NCBI GenBank assembly: GCA_019749915.1
Contig: JAIEPE010000023.1
Span: forward strand, 1-64,000
Origin: Alphaproteobacteria bacterium
GTDB lineage: Bacteria; Pseudomonadota; Alphaproteobacteria; UBA9655
Direction: 5' to 3'
Length of the DNA stretch: 64,000 nucleotides
The translations under genes were made by a program, and so were the position numbers. The notes below the pieces were generated by a model. The model saw nothing but the letters and a program-made list of their open reading frames with translations, was not told where the DNA came from and did no database searches. This document shows, one piece after another, positions 46,309 through 54,734 of this stretch (position 1 is its first letter; every line of letters begins with the position of its first letter).

Positions 46309-47025
46309 ATGAAGTTTATTAAATATAGCCCCCTATTATTTATTGCGATGCTTTCAGGATGTGCTCCAGAAATAGTAGACTGGACACCCGCTGAAAGCCC
46401 CAAAGAAAATAAAGTGGAGAGGACCATATCTTACCATATGATTCATTACCCTTCAAAAAACAATTCTTTTCCAGAAACAGAAGCTAATTCACTTATTAGA
46501 TTTCTCAAAACCAATGCTGAAAATCCTTCATCCGTTTCTATTATACTCGAAGAATGTGATGGACATTCAAAAAAGAGGATTAAGGATATCCAACGTGTGC
46601 TCGTTAAATATGGAGTTTCCTATGATATGATCACTGTTGAACCCGCAGAAAAAGGACACAAGAGTATGAGTTCCTGTTCATCAGGAGTAAACCTTGTTCT
46701 TGAGAAGTATCTTGTTATTCCTCCGTCATGTGCAGATTTTTCGCAACCTATTGGGGATGCAAGACAAGCTCATGCACCTAGTAACTTCGGATGTGCAACG
46801 GTGGCAAATTTAGGGATGATGGTGGCCAATCCTCGCGACCTTATTAAAGGCCGTTCTTTGGGAGCGTCTGATGGAACTGTTATGGCCGCTGGCGTTGATC
46901 GTTATCGTAAAGATAAAGTCAAAGAACTCATAGATACTTCAACTACTGTTGATCCAGGGAGTTTGAATTCAACAAATTCTTCATCATCCTCAACCAGCTC
47001 AACCGGTGGCATGGGAAGTTACTAA
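46309..47025 (+). CDS. cpaD: CpaD-family pilus assembly lipoprotein
   Basis: 238 residues with the lipobox LSGC near residue 18. The CpaD domain includes LIRFLKTNAENPSSVSIILE, a central segment KDIQRVLVKYGVSYDMITVEP, and the family hallmark FGCATVANLGMMVANPRDL. A serine-rich C-terminal tail ends SSSSTSSTGGMGSY. CpaD is an outer-membrane component of alphaproteobacterial Tad systems. Its stop overlaps the cpaE start by one base. Confidence 0.9.
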   Translation: MKFIKYSPLLFIAMLSGCAPEIVDWTPAESPKENKVERTISYHMIHYPSKNNSFPETEANSLIRFLKTNAENPSSVSIILEECDGHSKKRIKDIQRVLVKYGVSYDMITVEPAEKGHKSMSSCSSGVNLVLEKYLVIPPSCADFSQPIGDARQAHAPSNFGCATVANLGMMVANPRDLIKGRSLGASDGTVMAAGVDRYRKDKVKELIDTSTTVDPGSLNSTNSSSSSTSSTGGMGSY

Positions 47026-48215
47026 TGGCCTCATCTAAGAAGAAAGAAAAACCTAAAAAGCTCATCGCATTTCTTGAAGATCAAAAAGATTTGGATGTTG
47101 TAAAAGAGGGTTTAAAAGAGATTAATATAGAAAGCGGTGAACTTCTTCAAGGTGGCATCAAGGAAGCTATTGAATTTTTTTCTCATAGCAGGTCACCTGA
47201 GTATCTTATTATTGATATTTCTAAATCAGATCTCCCTATTTCTGATCTTTCAAAACTATCTGAAGTTTGTGAACCCGGGGTGAGTGTTCTTGCTATCGGA
47301 GTACGAAATGACGTAGGCCTTTATCGTGATCTCATAAAATTAGGAATTATGGAATATCTCGTTAAACCTCTATTCCCAGAAATTATCAGTCGAGCTCTAA
47401 AAAATATGATATTTGGAGATGAATGGGACAAAGCAAGCAAGATTAAATCAGGAAAAATTATTACAGTACAAGGAGCTCGAGGAGGGGTAGGTGCATCTTT
47501 TTTAACCACAAACCTAGCAACAATTCTTGCAAACGAGAGGTCTCGTCGCGTTATTGTGGTCGATATGGATATTCATTTTGGAACAGTAACATTATATTTT
47601 AATTTAAAGTCGAATGATGGTTTGAATGCTGCTCTCGAAGATCCTGAACGAGTTGATCAATTATTTCTTGAAAGGCTTTTTATTGCGGTTAATGAACGCC
47701 TGAATGTTTTAAGCTCAGAGGTACCTATAAATGAAGTTAAGAAATATAGTCAAAATAGCATAGAGCAACTTTTAAGTTATCTTTCAAAACTCTTTCACTA
47801 TGTTATTGTTGATATTCCTCATAATTTCGATGAGGCTGCCGGATTTATTCTTCAACGTTCAAACATTCGTATTTTGGTTACAGAGGCTTCTCTTGCTGGT
47901 CTTAGAGACTCAGGACGTATTATTCGTTATTTTGGTGGGGATCAATTAGACTACCGTCTTATTTTAGTTCTCAATAAATTTGTAAAAGAAGGAAAACTGT
48001 CTCCTGAAGATTTTGAAAAAACTCTGAAACGTAAAGTTGATCATCTCATTCCTTATGAGGCCTCAATAGGCAATGAATTAATTGATGCCGGCAAAACAGT
48101 CCTTGAGGTAGACACACCTTTGACAAGACCAATTCAAGAACTTGCGAATAATATACAAGGTATTAAGAATGAAGAAAAAGCAAATCATTCTATTTGGAGT
48201 TTCTTTAAGAGATAA
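47025..48215 (+). CDS. cpaE: CpaE/TadZ pilus localisation ATPase
   Basis: 396 residues: an N-terminal receiver-like domain without a clear phosphorylation site (ISKSDLPISDLSKL), then a MinD/ParA-type ATPase with the deviant Walker A VQGARGGVGASFLTTNLA, VVDMDIHFGTVTLYFN and VIVDIPHNFDEA. TadZ marks the pole where the pilus is built. It shares a base with cpaD and precedes the motor gene by 64 bases. Confidence 0.92.
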   Translation: MASSKKKEKPKKLIAFLEDQKDLDVVKEGLKEINIESGELLQGGIKEAIEFFSHSRSPEYLIIDISKSDLPISDLSKLSEVCEPGVSVLAIGVRNDVGLYRDLIKLGIMEYLVKPLFPEIISRALKNMIFGDEWDKASKIKSGKIITVQGARGGVGASFLTTNLATILANERSRRVIVVDMDIHFGTVTLYFNLKSNDGLNAALEDPERVDQLFLERLFIAVNERLNVLSSEVPINEVKKYSQNSIEQLLSYLSKLFHYVIVDIPHNFDEAAGFILQRSNIRILVTEASLAGLRDSGRIIRYFGGDQLDYRLILVLNKFVKEGKLSPEDFEKTLKRKVDHLIPYEASIGNELIDAGKTVLEVDTPLTRPIQELANNIQGIKNEEKANHSIWSFFKR

Positions 48216-48279
48216 ATCTTTAAGGAATTTTAATTTTTATATCCTATAGTTACATAAGAAATCAAAAAATGAGCATGAT

Positions 48280-49683
48280 ATGGCTGGATTTGGTCGAAAA
48301 TCAGGGGATGAGATTGAAAAAAAGCCTCCTTTAGTTACAAGTTCAGCTAAAGATGGGTCAATTTCCCTTGGAAGTTTCAAAAGTCCAACCTCACAAGAAG
48401 ATTTATTGAAACAATTTAAACTTGCAGCCTATGAATCTCTTATGGAGAGGATTGATTTGGTTGCAGCTAATCAAATGGCACCAGAGAGACTTTTAAAAGA
48501 AATTGAGAGCTTTATAAGCGAATTCACCGCTAGTAATGATCTTCAAATAAATCTTAAAGAACAAAAGCAACTCGCGGCTTCCTTGGTCGATGATATGATT
48601 GGTCTTGGGCCGCTTGAAGTCCTGGTTCATGATGATACAATTACGGATATATTAATTAACGGTCCCTATAATATTTATGTAGAACGTAAGGGGAAGCTAC
48701 AAAAAGCAAGCGAAGTAAAATTTCTTGATGAAGCTCATCTTCAGCAAATTGCAAGACGTATCGCAAGTAGAATTGGAAGGCGTGTAGACGAGTCAAGTCC
48801 AATGGTTGATGCCCGTCTTGCTGATGGTAGCCGCGTTAATATTATCATGCCTCCGCTTGCCATCGATGGAACAGCTATCTCTATTAGAAAGTTTTCCCGC
48901 ATCAACATAACTCTTGATAGAATGGTGGAAACTTCGAATATTTCTCAAGATATGGCTGACTTATTAAAAATTATTTCAAAATGTCGCCTAAATGTTCTTA
49001 TCTCTGGAGGAACAGGTTCAGGCAAAACAACACTCTTAAATGCAATGTCTCAAATTATTGATCCAGCAGAGCGTATTGTAACTATTGAGGATTCAGCAGA
49101 ACTTCGCCTTCAACAGCCTCATGTCGTTCGTCTTGAAAGTCGTCCTCCTAACATAGAAGGGGAAGGAGAAATCAAGATTCGTGACTTAGTACGAAATGCC
49201 TTACGTATGCGTCCCGATCGGATTATTGTAGGTGAGGTTCGTGGAGAAGAAACCATAGACATGCTTCAAGCTATGAATACGGGACATGATGGCTCTATGT
49301 CAACGATCCATGCAAATCGTCCTCGAGAAGCGCTCATAAGGCTTGAGAATATGATGTCCATGGCGGGATATGAGCTATCTTTACGTGTTCTTCGTTCTCT
49401 TGTAGCGGGTGCAGTTCAACTTATTATTCAAACTGAAAGGATGAGAGACGGAATTCGCAGAGTTACTGAGATAACTGAACTTGCTGGAATTGAAGGAGAT
49501 GTAATTGTGACTCACGACCTCTTTAAATTTGAATATAAAGAAGATGTTGTGGATGTTGAAACGAAACAAACTTTTATTCGTGGTGAATTTAAGTCTTGCG
49601 GCGTAACTCCTCGATTTATCGACAAGGCTAAATTTTATGGTCTTGATAATGAGATCAAAAAATTGGTGAGTAAAAATCAATGA
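48280..49683 (+). CDS. cpaF: Tad pilus motor ATPase CpaF/TadA
   Basis: A 467-residue hexameric secretion ATPase that powers pilus extension and, in Tad systems, retraction. Visible are the N-terminal helical domain ([22 protein letters not shown]), Walker [18 protein letters not shown], the Asp box [14 protein letters not shown], Walker [14 protein letters not shown], and the His box [15 protein letters not shown]. It overlaps tadB by four bases. Confidence 0.96.
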   Translation: MAGFGRKSGDEIEKKPPLVTSSAKDGSISLGSFKSPTSQEDLLKQFKLAAYESLMERIDLVAANQMAPERLLKEIESFISEFTASNDLQINLKEQKQLAASLVDDMIGLGPLEVLVHDDTITDILINGPYNIYVERKGKLQKASEVKFLDEAHLQQIARRIASRIGRRVDESSPMVDARLADGSRVNIIMPPLAIDGTAISIRKFSRINITLDRMVETSNISQDMADLLKIISKCRLNVLISGGTGSGKTTLLNAMSQIIDPAERIVTIEDSAELRLQQPHVVRLESRPPNIEGEGEIKIRDLVRNALRMRPDRIIVGEVRGEETIDMLQAMNTGHDGSMSTIHANRPREALIRLENMMSMAGYELSLRVLRSLVAGAVQLIIQTERMRDGIRRVTEITELAGIEGDVIVTHDLFKFEYKEDVVDVETKQTFIRGEFKSCGVTPRFIDKAKFYGLDNEIKKLVSKNQ

Positions 49684-50654
49684 TTTTAGATTCTTATTTC
49701 TATCCATTATTAACGATAATATTAATATTAATATGTTTTTCATATTATTTGTACATCAATAAAAGAAAAAAAGCAGAAAAAGAGAATTGGAATAATCGAT
49801 TAAATCAGCTTTTTAAACCTGTAGAAGTGGAAAAAGGAGAGGCGGTTTCCCTAATTAAGAAAGTTGATTCCTCCGAATTTTATTTTCAAAGTAAACTTCA
49901 AAGAATAGAAGGGCTTAATATATGGTTACAACAGGCAGGCTTAAAATTATCTTCGAGACAATTTTTTGAATACTGCACAGGACTTGGACTAGCTATTTTT
50001 TTCATTTTTTTTGTGTACTTTAAATTAACAATTTTGAATTCTTTTTTAATTTGTACGGTGTTGACTTTCTTAGTTTCTTGGGGAGGAATTTCCTATCTTA
50101 AGAACCGTAATAAAGAGCTTTTTTTACAGGAATTTCCCATCGCTTTAGATATTATTCGTCGTGCCCTACGTGCAGGATTTTCTACTGAAAAAGCGCTTGA
50201 AATAGTTGCAGAACAGCAAAAAGGACGTATAGGAATAGCTTTTAAAGCTATAAGTGATAGAATGCGTCTTGGAGAAAACACAGAAGCAATTCTTGCGGAT
50301 ATGTCTAATCGTATCGGAATTAATGAATTTCGTTTGCTAGCAATTGTCTTTGTTTTACAAAGAGAAACGGGAGGAAGTTTGGCAGATTCCGCCGAAAATT
50401 TATCGAAAGTTATTCGTGCACGAGAAAATCTTCGAAAAAAAGTGAAGGCCTTAACTGGTGAGGTCCGAGCAACTGCTGCCATTTTAACTTGTCTTCCTAT
50501 TGTCACTGTAGGGCTTATTTATTTTACGACACCTTCATATCTAGATCCTTTATTTACAACTGAAGCCGGACATTATCTGCTTATTATCGGTGGGACTTTA
50601 CTAACTCTAGGAGTTGCCACCATTATTCGAATGACACACAAGGATTTATATTAA
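49680..50654 (+). CDS. tadB: Tad inner-membrane platform protein TadB
   Basis: 324 residues with an N-terminal helix (TIILILICFSYYLYI). Two more helices sit around residues 100-140. The T2SSF domain reads FPIALDIIRRALRAGFSTEKALEIVAEQQKG, and two helices close the C-terminus. It forms the platform with TadC and couples to CpaF. The ATG overlaps cpaF by four bases and tadC follows after one base. Confidence 0.92.
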   Translation: MILDSYFYPLLTIILILICFSYYLYINKRKKAEKENWNNRLNQLFKPVEVEKGEAVSLIKKVDSSEFYFQSKLQRIEGLNIWLQQAGLKLSSRQFFEYCTGLGLAIFFIFFVYFKLTILNSFLICTVLTFLVSWGGISYLKNRNKELFLQEFPIALDIIRRALRAGFSTEKALEIVAEQQKGRIGIAFKAISDRMRLGENTEAILADMSNRIGINEFRLLAIVFVLQRETGGSLADSAENLSKVIRARENLRKKVKALTGEVRATAAILTCLPIVTVGLIYFTTPSYLDPLFTTEAGHYLLIIGGTLLTLGVATIIRMTHKDLY

Positions 50655-50655
50655 G

Positions 50656-51603
50656 ATGCTCAGCACAATAGATCTTCTTACTTTTCTCCTTGCGTTTATA
50701 GCAGTAACTTTCATCTTCTCAATTTTAATAAAATTACGAGAAGGAAATATTTTTAAAAGGCGTTTAAAAGAGTTAATAAATTATAAAGAAACTCTTCTTC
50801 ATGAAGAAGAAAGTGATGTTAAAAAGATTTACAAAGGTTTTCAAAAAAGTAGATTTCAGTTTTTAAGAAACTTTATTTATAAAATTCAAAGTTCAGGAAA
50901 AAATGAACAAAACTCTATCCGCAAACAATTTCTTAAAGCAGGATTTTCTAAGGAAAATGCTGTTTTTATTTATGGAATTTCTAAGCTTGGGCTGACTTTA
51001 ATATTAGGAGGGGGAGCTACATTCATTGTTTTTACCTATACACAGTGGAACCTTTTATACAAAATCATAAGTATATTGGGAGGCGCCTTGATGGGATCTT
51101 ATCTCATCGACTTCATTTTACAAAAACTTGTAGAACAACGACAAGCACGGATCAGCAGAGCTTTTCCAGATGCCCTGGACCTTATGGTACTTTGTACAGA
51201 ATCAGGGTTGAGCCTACCCGTAACGGTTCAAAGGGTTGCTCAAGAACTTGCTCAAATATCACCCGACTTAGCCTATGAACTTGCCCTCTTATCCATTGAG
51301 TTAAATATGTTATCCGATCGTCAAAAAGCCTTACAAAATTTTAGTGACCGTTTAGATTCTCCCTATTTTAAATCAATCATTTCAAATATCCAACAGTCTG
51401 AACAATATGGAACACCTATTGCCCAAACCATGCGTGCCTTATCAGAACAATTTCGAGAAGATCGACTTGTCATGGCTGAAGAAAGAGCCGCCAAACTACC
51501 TGTCCTCTTAACCCTCCCGATGATGATATTTATTTTTCCTTGTATTTATATATTTATTTTAGGGCCTGCTATAATACACATCATAGGCGTTGTAGGGCAT
51601 TAA
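50656..51603 (+). CDS. tadC: Tad inner-membrane platform protein TadC
   Basis: 315 residues with an N-terminal helix, a cytosolic region, two central helices, and the T2SSF domain AFPDALDLMVLCTESGLSLPVTVQRVAQELAQ. Also visible are ERAAKLPVLLTLPMMIFIFPC and a last helix. TadC is the partner of TadB. It is the last gene of the + strand Tad operon and converges on the pseudopilin genes with a four-base overlap. Confidence 0.92.
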   Translation: MLSTIDLLTFLLAFIAVTFIFSILIKLREGNIFKRRLKELINYKETLLHEEESDVKKIYKGFQKSRFQFLRNFIYKIQSSGKNEQNSIRKQFLKAGFSKENAVFIYGISKLGLTLILGGGATFIVFTYTQWNLLYKIISILGGALMGSYLIDFILQKLVEQRQARISRAFPDALDLMVLCTESGLSLPVTVQRVAQELAQISPDLAYELALLSIELNMLSDRQKALQNFSDRLDSPYFKSIISNIQQSEQYGTPIAQTMRALSEQFREDRLVMAEERAAKLPVLLTLPMMIFIFPCIYIFILGPAIIHIIGVVGH

Positions 51604-51980
51604 GAAGTGGGAAGCACTTGATGAACATTTGCTGTAATTGTAATTGGGTTCATTGGTAAATAAAAAGGAGTAAAAGAAAAGGTCCCCGTAATATCAGCGG
51701 ACACAGAACTAATGCTCGCACTAAAAGTAATGGCAGATCCCAAATCAATCGTCGATGCAGCATAGTTTTTAAGCTGCGAGCTCGTGCTTGTGGGATGTAC
51801 AAAAGCATATCGAGCTGTATAAGAAAGAGCATACTCAAGCGAAATATAGCCCCACATGATGTATCCTAATTGAAGAATACCCAAAATAAAAAGAAGAAAT
51901 AGAGGCAAAACAATAGCCGATTCAATAGCGGTATTCCCCATTCCATCTTTTAGATAATATTTTAACCTGTTAAGGTTCAT
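51600..51980 (-). CDS. TadE-like pseudopilin
   Basis: 126 residues with the TadE signature: a short basic leader (LKYYLKDGMGNTAIESAIVLP) ending in G-x3-IE, and a hydrophobic helix LFLLFILGILQLGYIMW. The glycine before N-T-A-I-E is the likely prepilin peptidase cut site. The rest is a small serine/threonine-rich beta domain. It is the last of three co-directional pseudopilin genes. Pseudopilins of this type are needed for Flp assembly. Confidence 0.82.
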   Translation of the reverse strand: MNLNRLKYYLKDGMGNTAIESAIVLPLFLLFILGILQLGYIMWGYISLEYALSYTARYAFVHPTSTSSQLKNYAASTIDLGSAITFSASISSVSADITGTFSFTPFYLPMNPITITANVHQVLPTS

Positions 51981-51992
51981 ATTGACTTCTCG

Positions 51993-52433
51993 CTAATTCG
52001 TCCGGACTGTACCGGTCGCACTTGTGGTAAAGGGGTTATTAATAATGAAATCAGGCGCTATAAGTGTCACACTGCTCTGTGCCGTCATTGTAATGTAAGT
52101 TCTAGGAACACTTCCATCTGAACAAGTACTTGTGCACGTTGCCCCAGCTCCTGCGCACTGACAAAATGAAGAAGTTGTAATGGTTAATGGTGTCATGCTT
52201 GAGGCACCTTGCATAACTGTCTGAACCTTCGCAGGTGTCATCGTAGCTCCTGCTCCTGCGGCATAAAGCATGCCCGCATTGAGAACGCTATAAAGCTGAT
52301 TTTGATTCGCAAGGATCAACCCAAAATTCGTAATTCCCGATAAAAGTAGAACAAAGAATGGCGTTAGAAGAGCCATTTCAATAGCAACGCTCCCTCGCAC
52401 ATTCTTAAAATATAATTCCTTTAACCACATCAT
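51993..52433 (-). CDS. TadE/TadF-like pseudopilin
   Basis: 146 residues with a leader FKNVRGSVAIEMALLTPFF, cut after the glycine by analogy, a helix FFVLLLSGITNFGLILA, and a C-terminal domain with a cysteine cluster (FCQCAGAGATCTSTC). The four or five cysteines suggest disulfides in the periplasm or on the surface. It lies 12 bases upstream of the first pseudopilin gene and 9 downstream of the TadG-like gene. Confidence 0.8.
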   Translation of the reverse strand: MMWLKELYFKNVRGSVAIEMALLTPFFVLLLSGITNFGLILANQNQLYSVLNAGMLYAAGAGATMTPAKVQTVMQGASSMTPLTITTSSFCQCAGAGATCTSTCSDGSVPRTYITMTAQSSVTLIAPDFIINNPFTTSATGTVRTN

Positions 52434-52442
52434 CTCCCTACC

Positions 52443-53735
52443 TTATTCTATAAACTTTAATTTGCCTCCTCCAGCTCCTGGAATTACACAACCATTTTGA
52501 AATGAACTTGTTCCTTTCATCGTAAGACTATTAACAACGATTTGAGTACATGGATTCCCAGTTCCCCCTGCGTTTCCATTAAAACTAAGGTTTCCTTTTG
52601 GAAAATAGATTGCCCCTTGAAGGTTCATTGTCCCTCCCCCTCCAAAACTTTCATTAAGAATCGAGGATGAGTTTCTATCTCCATAGAATAATATTCCGGC
52701 ATATGTACCCGTGGTTGGAGCGATTAAATTCACACTACTGTTAGCTCCAATGCTTACAGCCCCAAAAGTATTTGACGTCGCAGTGTTTGTGGTTAGAACA
52801 ATGGTCACACCACCTGTGCCGGTAACGGTTCCACCACTAACAGTAAAATTACCAGCAGAACCCGTTTTTCCACTACTTCCTACAAGGTAGTAGGTCCCGG
52901 GAGTCATCGTAAGATTTCCTTTTGTTGTGATGCCACCACAATATGTGCCAGGACCAATTGTTTGAGCTTTATTAGACCCCAGATTAAAATTTGTTTGGGT
53001 GCATGTGTTTAATGAAGTAGGAGCTGGCGCTGAAAGTGAACTGTAAGGATCTGCAAGTACAGGAGCCCCCGTTGTCACATTTCCCGTGATACTCGATGCA
53101 CCACTAAGGTTGGTATTACCCACAACAGTTAAGGCACTCACATTAATTGAGGGATTCCCACCCAAATTTACCGCATTACTGCTACTTGAATCCACATAAA
53201 AGCCGCAAGAAGGAGAATTAATTGTTGGATTTCCTTGCATGGTTAGACCTTGGCCAGTTCCTTGCAAACTAATATTACAATATACTACCGGATTCTGTGT
53301 TGCAACAGAACGAGCATGAAGAGTTGGCGCAGTAGCCATGGTGATCCCTGATAAAAAAATATTGGCTGGTTTTGAAAGAATGACTTCAACAGCGTTATTA
53401 TCACCCGTATTAGGACCACTTGTGGGGGGATTATGAATACCAACAATAGTGCATTTCGCGGAGCCCGTACATTGATTCAATGTAAGATCATAAGTCGCAT
53501 AAGTGGACACGGGTAATCCTTTAGATTTAGCAATCGCCCCTCCCATAGCGCCTGCGTCTGCTGCAAGTTGTAATTGACGTTTCTGATGATACCAAACGCC
53601 AACATCCATAGTTAAGGCGCCAAAACCCATGAGGACAACAAGCAAAAGAGCTGCCATAATCGCTATAGCTCCTTTATCTTGTACAATAGCCTTATGAAAG
53701 GCAGGCTTATTAAGCCACCTAAATAAAAAATTCAT
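52443..53735 (-). CDS. TadG-like pilus-associated protein
   Basis: 430 residues. The N-terminal DKGAIAIMAALLLVVLMGFGALTMDV followed by YHQKRQLQLAADAGAMGGA is typical of TadG/TadE-like (DUF2134-type) proteins that span the membrane once. The long C-terminal part is rich in G, N, S and T with repeating short beta-strand patterns (GGTVTGTGGVTIVL). It resembles a polymer-like beta solenoid exposed outside the membrane. It starts a three-gene unit behind a palindromic promoter region. Confidence 0.82.
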   Translation of the reverse strand: MNFLFRWLNKPAFHKAIVQDKGAIAIMAALLLVVLMGFGALTMDVGVWYHQKRQLQLAADAGAMGGAIAKSKGLPVSTYATYDLTLNQCTGSAKCTIVGIHNPPTSGPNTGDNNAVEVILSKPANIFLSGITMATAPTLHARSVATQNPVVYCNISLQGTGQGLTMQGNPTINSPSCGFYVDSSSSNAVNLGGNPSINVSALTVVGNTNLSGASSITGNVTTGAPVLADPYSSLSAPAPTSLNTCTQTNFNLGSNKAQTIGPGTYCGGITTKGNLTMTPGTYYLVGSSGKTGSAGNFTVSGGTVTGTGGVTIVLTTNTATSNTFGAVSIGANSSVNLIAPTTGTYAGILFYGDRNSSSILNESFGGGGTMNLQGAIYFPKGNLSFNGNAGGTGNPCTQIVVNSLTMKGTSSFQNGCVIPGAGGGKLKFIE

Positions 53736-53769
53736 GCCCCTGTACCGTATTAATTAAAATTTTTTCTTT

Positions 53770-53785
53770 TATACTATATAGTATA
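53770..53785. promoter_or_regulatory. 16-bp palindrome upstream of the TadG-like operon
   Basis: TATACTATATAGTATA is a perfect palindrome 35 bases before the TadG-like start. It is followed by a further TACTAT, and TATA-type -10 boxes overlap it on both strands. It may be an operator-promoter. It also lies just past the 3' end of sspB. Confidence 0.4.
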
Positions 53786-53808
53786 CTATGAATTTTGTCT
53801 TAAATCAA

Positions 53809-54255
53809 TTATTTCTTCCGGAATTTATCAAGGGTAACAACGTTATCCTTACTCTTCGAGGAGGGGTGGTCTTCCTGTGTAAAGGGCTCTTCCTTTTCAA
53901 TAAAGGGCGGCGGTGTAAATTGAAGGCCAAACTTAGCATAAGGATCCATAAAACTAATCAAAGCATGGAACGGAACATAGATCTTCTCTTGAGAATCACT
54001 GAAACTGAGGGTGATATAAAATCCTTGATCATCTACCTCAAGGCCCCAATATTGGTGCTGAATGACGATAGTCATTTCCTCAGGATGACGTTCTCTTAAA
54101 TAATCCGCCAGCTGAACTCCAGGGTAATCCGTCTTAAAAGCAATATAGAAATGATGAGCTCCGGGGAGCCCTTCTACAGCTGTAGTCTTCAAAGCCTCAC
54201 GAACAACGCCGCGCAGACCTTCTTGTACCATCTCTTCGTAATCAAAGCCGTCCAC
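53809..54255 (-). CDS. sspB: ClpXP adaptor SspB (alpha type)
   Basis: 148 residues from a GTG with GAGGGG seven bases upstream. It opens MDGFDYEEMVQEGLRGVVREAL and has the SspB core GLPGAHHFYIAFKT, VIQHQYWGLEV and FYITLSFS, with VPFHALISFMDPYAKFGLQF. The C-terminal tail ends VVTLDKFRKK, the ClpX-docking module. SspB tethers ssrA-tagged proteins to ClpXP. It lies directly downstream of the tmRNA gene on the same strand. Confidence 0.93.
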   Translation of the reverse strand: MDGFDYEEMVQEGLRGVVREALKTTAVEGLPGAHHFYIAFKTDYPGVQLADYLRERHPEEMTIVIQHQYWGLEVDDQGFYITLSFSDSQEKIYVPFHALISFMDPYAKFGLQFTPPPFIEKEEPFTQEDHPSSKSKDNVVTLDKFRKK

Positions 54256-54284
54256 AGAATCACCCCTCGCTAATCTTGCTCATT

Positions 54285-54590
54285 AATCAATGAGGGGCTT
54301 CTGTTGCCCGGCGCCCCTCGAACCGCGATCGCAAACCAAAATTAAGCAGCGTTAGCCACTTTGATTCCAGTTATGTTGCTAGCATTTAAGTTAGCAGGCA
54401 TACGACCAAATGCATTCATATTTTTTGCATTTATATGTTTAGTCCGATAACGGTGGTACCATACCGAGTGAAAATCCAACCTTTATTACGCTCGTCGATC
54501 CTAATTCACCCCCATAATTAAACCTTAATGGTGGAGGTGCCGGGTTCCGCCCCCGGGTCCGAAACGCCTATTTCGTAAGACGTTTATCAC
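54285..54590 (-). ncRNA. ssrA: circularly permuted two-piece tmRNA
   Basis: Read on the minus strand. The acceptor piece comes first (about 54590-54529), with a stem AAACGTCT/AGGCGTTT and a T-arm-like hairpin, ending CACCTCCACCA. After 15 bases of intervening sequence the coding piece begins at 54513 with GGGGGTGAATTAGGATCGACG. The two ends pair in a seven-base acceptor stem (GGGGGTG/CACCTCC). The tag frame (54395-54342) encodes ANLNASNITGIKVANAA then TAA. A GAGGGGC/GCCCCTC hairpin ends the coding piece. This permuted layout is characteristic of alphaproteobacteria. Confidence 0.92.
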
Positions 54591-54734
54591 TATAGTCAAG
54601 TTTCCCTGACAACTTAAATATAAGCCTTTTTTCATGAGATTTAAAGAGGGTTTATACTTTTATTTTGCATAATTTTATGATGTTAACTTTTTTTAAATGA
54701 ACGTAAGATAAAAACAAGAGAATAGGAGGCACAT

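Noticed and set aside
54590-54640. A promoter for the tmRNA (TATAGT near 54592 with TTGTCA upstream)
   Set aside because: The spacing between the two boxes is about 12 bases, too short for a sigma-70 promoter, and no alternative was convincing.
54683-54696. TTAA-like pair upstream of the indolepyruvate oxidoreductase, considered as a third CtrA box
   Set aside because: The spacing is six rather than seven bases, so it is not a match; the run of T makes near-matches likely by chance.
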